From positions 2,561,001-2,625,000 of the forward strand of contig NZ_FBYC01000004.1 in NCBI RefSeq assembly GCF_001517585.1: DNA of 64,000 nt, in the 5' to 3' direction. The stretch comes from Roseibaca calidilacus. Lineage in GTDB: Bacteria; Pseudomonadota; Alphaproteobacteria; Rhodobacterales; Rhodobacteraceae. Under the pieces are notes generated by a model, which saw only the letters and a program-made list of their open reading frames with translations, had not been told where the DNA came from and ran no database searches. A program made the position numbers and the translations under genes. How positions within the stretch are numbered: the first letter of the stretch is position 1; each line of letters opens with the position of its first letter. Positions 19,478 to 27,319 of this stretch are shown here, one piece after another.

Positions 19478-22400
19478 TGCGCAGATGGATTCTTGCCGCC
19501 TGCGCTGTTCTGGGGCTTAGCTTTGCCGCATTGGCCCAAGACGCCGTTGTGCCCGAAGCGGGCGAAAGCGATGTCGGCTTCCTAACGCGCATTTTGCAAA
19601 ACAGCCTGTCCGATCGCGGGCGCGAGGTTCGTATCAGGGGCTTTGCCGGTGCGCTGTCATCGCGTGCAACCTTTGACGAGATGACCATCGCCGATGATGA
19701 AGGCGTGTGGCTGCGGATCAGCGATGCTGCCTTGCAATGGAACCGCGCGGCCTTGTTTCAGCGCCGGATCGAGATTTCCGAAATCTCTGCCGCGCGGGTC
19801 GAGGTGCTGCGCGCGCCAGTCGCTGCCCCGTCAGAGGAACTGGTGCCTATGCGTCGGTTCGAGCTGCCGGATTTGCCTGTGTCGGTGGAATTGGGCAGCC
19901 TGTCGCTGGCCGAAGTGTCGCTTGCGCCCGAATTGCTGGGCCAGCCCATCCGCGCCGGGGTGCGGGGACGGGCCGATCTGGCGGGTGGGGCAGGGTCTGC
20001 CAACCTGACGCTGGACCGGCTGGATGCGGTCGAGGGCCGCTTCGAACTGGACACCACCTTTTCCAACGAAACCCGCGAATTGTCGCTGGTGCTTGACACG
20101 ACAGAGGCCCCCGGCGGCATAGCGGTGTCTAAGCTTGGCGTGCCGGGTCGCCCCTCTGCCCGGCTGCGGATTGCGGGCGATGGCCCGATAGAGGATTTCG
20201 CCGCCGATATCGAACTGGCGACCGATGACACACCGCGCGTTGAAGGCCGTTTCGCCCTGCAAACCGCGCAACCGGGTGTGCAACAGGCCGTGTCGCTGGA
20301 CCTGAGCGGCGATCTGCGCCCCTTGCTGCAAGAGGCGTATCATCCGTTTTTCGGGGCGGAAAGCACCTTGCGCACCAATGCTCGGCGCTTCGATGACGGG
20401 CGGGTGTCGCTGGATACGTTGATGGTGCGCACCCAGACCCTGAATGTCGAAGGACGCGCCCGTATTGGCGCGAAGGGCCTGCCGGAACTGATTGACCTGC
20501 GCGGCACGCTGGCCGACCCCGAGGGCGGGCGCGTGCTTTTGCCTGTGGCGGGTGCCGATACCAGCGTGCAAAGCGCCTATCTGCAACTGGCTTTCGATGC
20601 CGAGCGCAGCGAAGACTGGGATCTGGTTCTGGACCTGACAGAGTTCGACAATGGCGATGTCTCTGTCGAGGCGCTGTTCGTCAACGGTTTGGGGCGGATC
20701 ACGTCGCAGGCCTTTGGCGAAGATCGGGACACGGTCGATGCGCTTGTCGATTTCACCAGCATGGGTGTTTCGGCGCGCGATCCGAATCTGGCAGCGGCGC
20801 TGGGACGGTCGGTGACCGGGTCTGTGGCGCTTATCTGGCGTGATGGGCAGCCCTTCTTGTTGCCCGGTTTTCTGCTGGAAGGCCGCGATTACCTGCTGCA
20901 AGGCCGCGCGCGGTTGGATGATGGTGTCATCGACGGTGATATTCGCGCGGAATATACGGATATTGCGCGGCTATCGGGGCTGGCCGGGCGCGATCTGAGC
21001 GGCGCGTTGAGCGCCCGGCTTGACGGCAGATGGGGGCCAGAACGCGACCGCTTTGACCTGACCGCGCGGCTTGATGGCGAAGATCTGGGACTGGATCAGC
21101 CGCAGGCCGATGCGCTGTTGGCCGGGGCAAGCGCCATCACGCTGGATATGGGCGGAACCGATGGGCAGGTCACGCTGCGCGAGCTTCGCGCGCAGGCGCA
21201 GAACCTGACCATGGATGTGTCCGGGCAATTGGCGCAAGCCGGGCTGGACCTGTCGGGCCGTCTGGATTTTCCTGATCTTTCGGTGCTGGGTGCGCAATAT
21301 GGTGGCCGGGTCATGGCCGATCTGGCGGTCTCTGGCCCGGTGGAACAAGCCGCGGTCACGCTAAGCGCCGACGCAAATGAGCTTGCGCTGGGCCAGCCGG
21401 ACCTTGACCGCGCCTTGCGCGGCGACACGCGTCTGACACTGCTGGGCCAACGCAACGGCGCAGGGTTTGATCTGGCCGAGTTTCAGGTCGAAAACCGCGC
21501 CCTGACGGCACAGATGCAAGGGCGGGTCGATCCCGGCGCGTCGGTGCTGGATGGGCGCTTTGCGCTGCCCGATCTTGCTTTGGTCCGTCCGGGCTTTGGG
21601 GGCGCGGTCAGCGGCACTCTGGGCCTGTTAGAAGAGGGTGAGAGCCGCCGCCTGACGCTGGATGCAGAAACGCGCAACTTGGCCTTTGGCGGGCAGGCCA
21701 CCGACCGCTTGCTGGCGGGGCGGCATGTAGTGCAAGCGCGCGCGCAGGTGACACCCGATGCGGTGCTGTTGGAACGCCTGTCTATTGATGGTCCGGCCTT
21801 GTTCGCGCGGGTTGCGGGGCAATTGCGCGACGGGCGCCCCGACCTGACGCTAGAGGCTCGGCTGGCCGATATGGACTATGTCGCGCCGGGCATTACCGGC
21901 GCGCTGTCGCTTGGCGGCACCGCGCGCGACACGGGCCGGGCCTATGCGCTGGACCTGTCCGCGAACGGCCCTGCCGGGTTGTCTGCGCGCGTCAATGGCA
22001 GCGTGACAAAAGCGCTTCAGGCCAATCTGGCCATTTCCGGCACCACAGATGTCGCGCTTATAAACCCGCGGATCGAACCGCGTTCGGTTAGGGGGCCAGC
22101 GCAGTTTGACATCGCCTTGCAAGGGCCGCTGGCGCTGTCCTCTGCCTCTGGCACGGCCACGCTGGACGGTGTTAGCGTGGTTGACCCGCGCAATGGGGTG
22201 CGCCTGTCGGATGTTCAGGCCCGCGCCGATCTGACGGGTGGGCAGGCGCAGATTGACCTGACGGGGCAATCCGCCCAAGGGGGCCGCCTTGCGCTGGGTG
22301 GTTCGATCAACCTTGCCCCGCCCTTAGACTCCAGCCTGCGGGCGCGGCTGGACGCGCTGCGCATTATTGACCCGCAATTGTTCGAAGCCACCGTGTCGGG

Positions 22401-23307
22401 CGATCTGGAAATTACCGGTCCGTTGGCGCGTGGCCCCGATCTGGGTGGGCGCTTGCGGCTGGACAGTATGGAACTGCGCATCCCGCGCGTGGGTCTGACC
22501 GGCCCGGCCTATGTTCCGCCGGGCATAGAACATCTGGGCGAATCCGGTGCTGCGCAAACCACACGCGCGCGCGCCGGGATATTTCAGGGCGAAACCAATG
22601 GCCGCCAGCGCAACCCGTCGCGGCTGGACCTGAGCATAGATGCCCCGAACCGCATTTTCATTCGTGGGCGCGGTCTGGATGCCGAACTGGGCGGCACATT
22701 GCGTCTGACCGGCACCACCGCTGATCTTATTCCCATTGGGCAGTTCAACCTTATACGGGGGCGGCTGGACCTGTTGGGCAACCGTTTCGCCCTGAACGAG
22801 GGCTTTGCCAGCCTTCAGGGCGATTTCATGCCTTTCGTGCGGCTGATCGCGTCTACAGAGCGCGAGGGCGTCAGTGCCCGCGTGGTGTTGCAAGGCCGCG
22901 CCAACGCGCCAGAGTTGCTATTCGAATCCAGCCCCGAACTGCCGCAAGAGGAAATCGTTTCGCTTCTGCTGTTCGGGCGCGGGTTTGAAACGCTCAGCCT
23001 GTTTCAGGCCGCGCAGCTTGCATCTTCGCTGGCCACGCTGTCGGGCCAGTCCGAGGGCATATTGGAAAAGCTGCGTCGCAATGTCGGGCTGGACGATCTG
23101 GATGTCCGCACCAATGAAGAGGGCGAGGCCACCGTCCGCGTGGGCCGCTACCTGACAGAAAACGTCTATACCGACCTAGAGGTGAACCCGCAGGGCGATA
23201 GCGAAGCGTCAATCAATATCGACCTGTCTCCGTCGCTGACGGCGCGGGGGCAGGTGGACAATGCCGGGCGCTCCAGCGTCGGGGTGTTCTTTGAACGTGA
23301 CTATTAA
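19477..23307 (+). CDS. tamB: TamB, inner-membrane-anchored translocation protein
   Basis: A 1276-aa AsmA-like/TamB protein. Its N-terminal signal anchor ([20 protein letters not shown]) holds it in the inner membrane, and the long repetitive beta-rich body spans the periplasm as a hydrophobic groove to TamA. The C-terminal TamB (DUF490) domain is clear: PNRIFIRGRGLDAELGG, QEEIVSLLLFGRGFETLS and a barrel-like ending GVFFERDY. The body is full of alternating hydrophobic repeats such as LDLSGRLDFPDLS. The TGATG junction with tamA makes a two-gene operon. The frame is open well upstream inside tamA, but only the ATG at 19477 makes sense. Confidence 0.92.
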   Translation: MRRWILAACAVLGLSFAALAQDAVVPEAGESDVGFLTRILQNSLSDRGREVRIRGFAGALSSRATFDEMTIADDEGVWLRISDAALQWNRAALFQRRIEISEISAARVEVLRAPVAAPSEELVPMRRFELPDLPVSVELGSLSLAEVSLAPELLGQPIRAGVRGRADLAGGAGSANLTLDRLDAVEGRFELDTTFSNETRELSLVLDTTEAPGGIAVSKLGVPGRPSARLRIAGDGPIEDFAADIELATDDTPRVEGRFALQTAQPGVQQAVSLDLSGDLRPLLQEAYHPFFGAESTLRTNARRFDDGRVSLDTLMVRTQTLNVEGRARIGAKGLPELIDLRGTLADPEGGRVLLPVAGADTSVQSAYLQLAFDAERSEDWDLVLDLTEFDNGDVSVEALFVNGLGRITSQAFGEDRDTVDALVDFTSMGVSARDPNLAAALGRSVTGSVALIWRDGQPFLLPGFLLEGRDYLLQGRARLDDGVIDGDIRAEYTDIARLSGLAGRDLSGALSARLDGRWGPERDRFDLTARLDGEDLGLDQPQADALLAGASAITLDMGGTDGQVTLRELRAQAQNLTMDVSGQLAQAGLDLSGRLDFPDLSVLGAQYGGRVMADLAVSGPVEQAAVTLSADANELALGQPDLDRALRGDTRLTLLGQRNGAGFDLAEFQVENRALTAQMQGRVDPGASVLDGRFALPDLALVRPGFGGAVSGTLGLLEEGESRRLTLDAETRNLAFGGQATDRLLAGRHVVQARAQVTPDAVLLERLSIDGPALFARVAGQLRDGRPDLTLEARLADMDYVAPGITGALSLGGTARDTGRAYALDLSANGPAGLSARVNGSVTKALQANLAISGTTDVALINPRIEPRSVRGPAQFDIALQGPLALSSASGTATLDGVSVVDPRNGVRLSDVQARADLTGGQAQIDLTGQSAQGGRLALGGSINLAPPLDSSLRARLDALRIIDPQLFEATVSGDLEITGPLARGPDLGGRLRLDSMELRIPRVGLTGPAYVPPGIEHLGESGAAQTTRARAGIFQGETNGRQRNPSRLDLSIDAPNRIFIRGRGLDAELGGTLRLTGTTADLIPIGQFNLIRGRLDLLGNRFALNEGFASLQGDFMPFVRLIASTEREGVSARVVLQGRANAPELLFESSPELPQEEIVSLLLFGRGFETLSLFQAAQLASSLATLSGQSEGILEKLRRNVGLDDLDVRTNEEGEATVRVGRYLTENVYTDLEVNPQGDSEASINIDLSPSLTARGQVDNAGRSSVGVFFERDY

Positions 23308-23317
23308 GGAGGTGGGG

Positions 23318-24067
23318 ATGCCCGTTGACCTGTCATCACTGCACGGCAAGGCGGTTCTGATAACTGGCGCCAGCCGGGGTATTGGGGCCGAAGCGGTGCG
23401 CGCCTTTGTCGGCGCCGGGGCGCAGGTTGGAATGGTTGCGCGGGACGGCGCTGCGCTGGACGACCTTGCCAAGGCAACCGGCGCGCTGCCGATCTCTTGC
23501 GACATGGCCAATTTCGAAGCCGTGTCGCAAGCGGTTGCCCGGATGCAGGACCAATTCGGCGGGTTGGATGTGTTGGTGAATAATGCGGGCGTTATCGACC
23601 CGATCGCACCGCTTGCCCAAGCCGATCCGGCAGAATTCGGTCGCCTGATCGACATTAACCTGAAAGGCGTGTTTCATGGCATGCGTGCGGCCTTGCCGGT
23701 TTTGCCGCAGGGCGGCACGATCATAACCGTGGGGTCTGGCGCGGCGTATAACCCGCTAGAGGGCTGGGGCGCCTATTGCAGCTCCAAGGCAGGCGCGTGG
23801 ATGCTGACCCGCGTTGCCGCGGTGGAAGCGCCGCATCTGCGCATCCTAAGTCTGTCACCCGGCACTGTCGCCACCGATATGCAGCGCACCATCCGCGATA
23901 GCGGGATAAACCCGGTCAGCCAGTTGGATTGGGATGTGCATATCCCGCCCGAATGGCCCGCGCGTGCCCTGACGTGGATGTGCACCGCAGATGCCGATGC
24001 ATGGGTCGGGCAGGAAGTGTCCTTGCGCGACGAAGCTATCCGCAAACGGTTGGGGCTGGTTGGATGA
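23318..24067 (+). CDS. Short-chain dehydrogenase/reductase
   Basis: Classical SDR of 249 aa with the cofactor loop TGASRGIG, the NNAG motif and the catalytic YCSSK (YxxxK) preceded by the serine in VGSG. Substrate unknown. The start has an excellent ribosome-binding site (AAGGAGG, 23306-23312) that overlaps the tamB stop, so it may be translated from the tam transcript. It overlaps the following crotonase-like gene by 4 nt. The residue after the glycine loop is not decisive for NAD or NADP. Confidence 0.9.
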   Translation: MPVDLSSLHGKAVLITGASRGIGAEAVRAFVGAGAQVGMVARDGAALDDLAKATGALPISCDMANFEAVSQAVARMQDQFGGLDVLVNNAGVIDPIAPLAQADPAEFGRLIDINLKGVFHGMRAALPVLPQGGTIITVGSGAAYNPLEGWGAYCSSKAGAWMLTRVAAVEAPHLRILSLSPGTVATDMQRTIRDSGINPVSQLDWDVHIPPEWPARALTWMCTADADAWVGQEVSLRDEAIRKRLGLVG

Positions 24068-24678
24068 TTTCACTCGATATGGCCAAGGGTTTGTGGACCA
24101 TCACCCTGGACCGGCCCGACAAGGCCAATTCGCTGACCGCCGACATGCTGGAACAGTTATGCCAGATCACCGCGCGGGCTGATCTGCCCAATGCCATTAT
24201 CCTGACTGGCGCGGGGCGGGTGTTCAGCGCCGGGGCCGATCTGGATGCCGCGCGCGCGGGGCTTGCGACATCGCCGCTATGGGAGCGGCTTTCAGGCCAG
24301 ATCGCTGCCTTGCCCTGCCTGACCATCGCGGCGCTGAACGGCACGCTTGCGGGGGGCGCGTTTGGCATGGCCTTGGCCTGCGACATGCGGCTGGCAGTGC
24401 CAAGCGCGAAGTTTTTCTACCCGGTTATGAAACTGGGCTTTCTGCCGCAACCCTCGGACCCCGCGCGGCTGGCGGCCTTGGTCGGCCCGGCGCGTGCCAA
24501 GATGATCCTGATGGCGGGTGTCAAGGCTGATGCGGACGACGCCCTGCGCTGGGGCCTGATCGACCGGATCACTGCGCCTGGAACGCTGCTGGACGGCGCC
24601 CGCGCGCTTGCTGCCGATGCCTGCGCCGCCGCGCCCGACCATGTCGCCGCAATTAAGCGCCTTGTGGCGGCTGAATAG
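24064..24678 (+). CDS. Crotonase-family protein, apparently lacking both hydratase glutamates
   Basis: Enoyl-CoA hydratase/isomerase-like protein of only 204 aa (the family is usually about 260). The CoA-binding and oxyanion blocks are there: RPDKANSLTADM, FSAGADL and NGTLAGGAFGMALACDM. By alignment with rat enoyl-CoA hydratase, Glu144 corresponds to Gly101 and Glu164 to Val121, so ordinary hydratase chemistry is unlikely. The last helices that cap the active site are shortened. The 4-nt overlap with the SDR suggests both act on one acyl-CoA or related substrate. Isomerase, hydrolase or non-catalytic roles remain open. Confidence 0.82.
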   Translation: MISLDMAKGLWTITLDRPDKANSLTADMLEQLCQITARADLPNAIILTGAGRVFSAGADLDAARAGLATSPLWERLSGQIAALPCLTIAALNGTLAGGAFGMALACDMRLAVPSAKFFYPVMKLGFLPQPSDPARLAALVGPARAKMILMAGVKADADDALRWGLIDRITAPGTLLDGARALAADACAAAPDHVAAIKRLVAAE

Positions 24679-24716
24679 GCTAGGCGCGCAGAAGATTTGC
24701 CGCTAAAACCTGCATC

Positions 24717-25076
24717 ATGCGTCGCTGTTTTGCCCTTGTAACCCCTTTTGCGCTGGCTCTTGTGCTGGCCTTTGGGTCGGTTGGGTTCGCGTCCTCTCAC
24801 CATAGCGGGGCGGGGGCGGATAAATATGTCATCTGCACCGGCTACGGGCTTGTCACCATCACGGTTGATGAGAACGGCAACCGCGTGGCCGAAGGCGTGC
24901 CTTGCCCGGACAGCATGGCGCTGTCGGCGGCTTTGCCGGTCTCTGCGCCAAGTGTTGCCTTCATGCGCTTGTCAGTGGCGCGGATTGGTGTCCATTCGGG
25001 GCCTGTGCGGGCCCGCGCCCAGACCAGTGACGCGTGGCGTGATGCGCGCGCACCGCCTGCGCTTGTTTTTGCCTGA
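24717..25076 (+). CDS. Small exported protein, DUF2946-like
   Basis: A 119-aa protein with a signal peptide (MRRCFALVTPFALALVLAFGS, cleavage near GFAS). It is followed by His-His, ICTGYGLVTI and a GVPCPDS motif, a pattern that resembles the DUF2946 family found near copper genes. It lies 34 nt upstream of a periplasmic copper chaperone, so a metal-linked role is plausible. The start has no strong ribosome-binding site. The C-terminal 40 residues are basic and alanine-rich and show no family signature. Confidence 0.6.
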   Translation: MRRCFALVTPFALALVLAFGSVGFASSHHSGAGADKYVICTGYGLVTITVDENGNRVAEGVPCPDSMALSAALPVSAPSVAFMRLSVARIGVHSGPVRARAQTSDAWRDARAPPALVFA

Positions 25077-25110
25077 CCTGACGAAATCAACGCAAAAACA
25101 AGGATATGAT

Positions 25111-25608
25111 ATGACACGTTTTGCATTCGTGGCGGCAACTGCTGCCCTGTTCGCGCTGCCTGCTGCGGCAGAAATTACCATCAACGATGCCTATGCGCGT
25201 GTGGCTTCGCCCATGGCGCAATCGGGCGCGGCCTTTATGGGCATTCAGAACAGCGGCGCGGAAAATGACCGGCTGCTCTCGGCACGCTCTGACGTGGCCC
25301 AGCGGGTAGAGTTGCACACCCATATCGCCGATGGCGATGTGATGCGCATGGTCGAGGTTGAGGAAGGTTTCGAGATTCCCGCCGGTGATACCCATATGCT
25401 GGAACGTGGCGGCCATCATGTCATGTTCATGGGCCTGAACCGCAAACTGGCCCATGGTGATGAAGTTGCCGTAACGCTGGTTTTCGAGAACGCCGGCGAG
25501 ATGGATGTCATCATCCCGGTTGATCTGGAACGCAATGACGTAACCGGAGAGATGGGCGGCAAGGCGATGGACCACGGCCATAACCATGACCATGGCCATA
25601 AGCACTAA
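25111..25608 (+). CDS. Periplasmic copper chaperone PCuAC with a histidine-rich tail
   Basis: Periplasmic Cu(I)/Cu(II) chaperone of the PCuAC (DUF461) family, which supplies copper to cytochrome c oxidase. The 165 aa have a signal peptide (cleavage near PAAA/EIT) and the copper-binding residues ELHTH, VMRMVEV, DTHMLERGGHHVMFMGL. The extreme C-terminus, MDHGHNHDHGHKH, adds six histidines likely to bind a second metal, as reported for some PCuAC proteins. AAGGAT lies upstream of the ATG. It follows the small exported protein and ends in a hairpin. Confidence 0.93.
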   Translation: MTRFAFVAATAALFALPAAAEITINDAYARVASPMAQSGAAFMGIQNSGAENDRLLSARSDVAQRVELHTHIADGDVMRMVEVEEGFEIPAGDTHMLERGGHHVMFMGLNRKLAHGDEVAVTLVFENAGEMDVIIPVDLERNDVTGEMGGKAMDHGHNHDHGHKH

Positions 25609-25616
25609 TATTCAGG

Positions 25617-25640
25617 GGGCGCGGGGGTAGCCCTGCGCCC
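25617..25640 (+). terminator. Hairpin after the copper chaperone gene
   Basis: A 10-bp stem (GGGCGCGGGG / CCCTGCGCCC, one G-T pair) with a GTAG loop begins 9 nt after the stop. It is followed by a weak pyrimidine run (GCTTTCTT). A plausible terminator before the phosphatase gene. Confidence 0.5.
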
Positions 25641-25657
25641 GCTTTCTTGGGGGTAAA

Positions 25658-26095
25658 ATGCGCGTTTTGTTCGTGTGCCTTGGCAATATCTGTCGCTCGC
25701 CTTCTGCCCATGCAGTGCTGCGCGCCAAGACGCAGCATTTGGGGTGGACCGTGGACAGCGCGGGCACTGGCGGTTGGCATGTCGGCGACCCGCCAGACCC
25801 CCGCGCGGTGACAGAGGCAGAGGCGCGCGGCTACCCGATGGCCGACCTGCGCGCGCGGCAATTCAGCCGCGCAGATTTTGATCAGTTCGACCTGATCCTT
25901 GCCATGGACCGCAGCAACCTGCGCGACATCATGGCTTTGCGCCCGGATGGTGCCACAGCCACTGTGGCGCTGTTTCTGGACCACGCCCTAGGCACAAACC
26001 GCGACATTCCCGACCCGTATTATACGGGCGGGTTTGCGGAGGTTTTCCAGATGATAGAAACCGGGGCAGAGGCGTTGGTCAGGCGCGGGGCCTGA
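25658..26095 (+). CDS. Low-molecular-weight protein-tyrosine phosphatase family protein
   Basis: A 145-aa LMW-PTP with the P-loop CLGNICRS (Cys7, Arg13) and the general-acid loop DIPDPYYTGG. Function is probably protein-tyrosine dephosphorylation, although the substrate is unknown. Bacterial relatives often act against BY-kinases of capsule synthesis. A CpsD-like protein is encoded 16 kb away but lacks obvious kinase residues, so no link is claimed. It converges on the next gene with a 12-nt gap. Confidence 0.9.
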   Translation: MRVLFVCLGNICRSPSAHAVLRAKTQHLGWTVDSAGTGGWHVGDPPDPRAVTEAEARGYPMADLRARQFSRADFDQFDLILAMDRSNLRDIMALRPDGATATVALFLDHALGTNRDIPDPYYTGGFAEVFQMIETGAEALVRRGA

Positions 26096-26107
26096 CCGGA
26101 CACAGGC

Positions 26108-26419
26108 TTAGCGCCCGGCGCAATACTGTTCAGCCCGTTCCCCGAAAGCGCGGTAGCGCTCCCAGAAAGCGTTGTCGCGCACGGTTTTCGACATCCGGAC
26201 GCGCTGGGCTTCATCAGGGTCTGAAAAAAAGCGCGCGGCGCGGCGCTGTTCAGAGCGCGTGAGAGTGCTTTGCGCGACGCTGTCGATACAGCGGCACAGC
26301 GCCCATGTGGCCTGAGAGCGATCTGACCGCACACATGCGTTTTCGATTGGCCCTGCAAGCGCACCCTGCGGCCCGACAAGGAAAACCCCCATCACCGCGG
26401 CGGAAAGAAATTGTTTCAT
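26108..26419 (-). CDS. Small exported protein of unknown function
   Basis: A 103-aa protein with a signal peptide (MKQFLSAAVMGVFLVGPQGALA) and four cysteines in the mature part (IENACVRSDRS, LCRCIDSV, QYCAGR), suggesting two disulfides in the periplasm. I recall similar small four-cysteine proteins in many Rhodobacteraceae, some misleadingly labelled arginine transporter; I do not assign a function. The 189-nt gap upstream of it carries a promoter-like sequence on the opposite strand. Confidence 0.75.
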   Translation of the reverse strand: MKQFLSAAVMGVFLVGPQGALAGPIENACVRSDRSQATWALCRCIDSVAQSTLTRSEQRRAARFFSDPDEAQRVRMSKTVRDNAFWERYRAFGERAEQYCAGR

Positions 26420-26478
26420 GTTACCTCTGCCGATGTTCTACCACGCGCTGCCGCCGATACTGCTGATCGGTAAATTAA

Positions 26479-26507
26479 CTGACAACGCTGACTGCCTGAG
26501 GTATAAT
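26479..26507 (+). promoter_or_regulatory. Near-consensus promoter pointing into the biosynthetic operon (antisense)
   Basis: CTGACA (26479-26484), exactly 17 nt, then TATAAT (26502-26507) on the plus strand: 5/6 and 6/6 matches. No plus-strand gene follows. Transcription from here would run antisense to the end of the PPTase/NRPS operon, passing a GGTTTT/AAAACC hairpin at 26525-26543. Confidence 0.45.
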
Positions 26508-26608
26508 CTTACCAGAAACGGCCTGGTTTTCCATTGAAAAACCGAGCCTTGGGCATTCTGCCGCGCCTTGGCCAGATATCGGTGCAGGACTGGCCCGCCC
26601 CACCAGCC

Positions 26609-27319
26609 CTAGCTGTTGGACCCGCCCGATAGCGCCGGATCATCCGCCGAAATTTCGACCGCCGTGATGAACACCGCCCCCAGAATGGCGAATCGTCCTT
26701 GCAAGACCGCCCCCGGCGCGAAGCCTGCAACTTCTGTTGTCAACTCTGCGGTGAAACGGTGCTGGGGCAGGTCCACCGTCAGGGTCAGGTCCTGAAAGCC
26801 CAGCATCTGGCGGCTGACCGTGTATTGCGCTTTGTAGACGGCTTCTTTCGCGCTGAAGACCAGCTTGGCGAAATGCCCGCGCTGAGACGGGCCAAGACTG
26901 GCCAGCCAGCGCATCTCTGCCATGGTGCAAATCTCGGGCCAAAGCGCGGGTTCCAGCGCCGCGGCCATTTCAATGTCCAGCCCCAAGGCGCGGATTTCGG
27001 GCGCGTCGGTGACCACGGCCATGCAATCGCGCGCGGTGTGACTGATTGACCCGGTCAACCCGCGTGGCCAGACCGGCGCGCGGTCTTCGCCTTGCAGCAC
27101 TGGGCGCGGCGGGTGGCCCAGCAAGCCCATCGCCTCGCGCGCGGCGGCACGGCCTGCGCCGAATTCGCGAGCGCGCACGGGGCGAACCTGTTCCACGGCC
27201 AACACTTCGTCCCCGATCAGCCGGGGCATGGGCGCGGTCGGATCTGCCCAAGCCATCGCAACACGATCGCTGAACAGGGGCCGGGCGAATTCCGAAAAGG
27301 AAAACCGTTGCTGGATCAT
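26609..27319 (-). CDS. 4'-Phosphopantetheinyl transferase (Sfp/EntD type)
   Basis: Transfers phosphopantetheine from CoA to the serine of carrier proteins, turning apo-NRPS/PKS into the active form. The 236 aa contain GSISHT, LGLDIE (metal-binding Asp/Glu) and FSAKEAVYKAQY, the three signature blocks of the EntD subgroup. Its start overlaps the NRPS stop by 4 nt. It is the last gene of the seven-gene operon and its natural targets are the two GGHS carrier domains encoded upstream (NRPS Ser1423, PKS Ser1775). Confidence 0.95.
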   Translation of the reverse strand: MIQQRFSFSEFARPLFSDRVAMAWADPTAPMPRLIGDEVLAVEQVRPVRAREFGAGRAAAREAMGLLGHPPRPVLQGEDRAPVWPRGLTGSISHTARDCMAVVTDAPEIRALGLDIEMAAALEPALWPEICTMAEMRWLASLGPSQRGHFAKLVFSAKEAVYKAQYTVSRQMLGFQDLTLTVDLPQHRFTAELTTEVAGFAPGAVLQGRFAILGAVFITAVEISADDPALSGGSNS

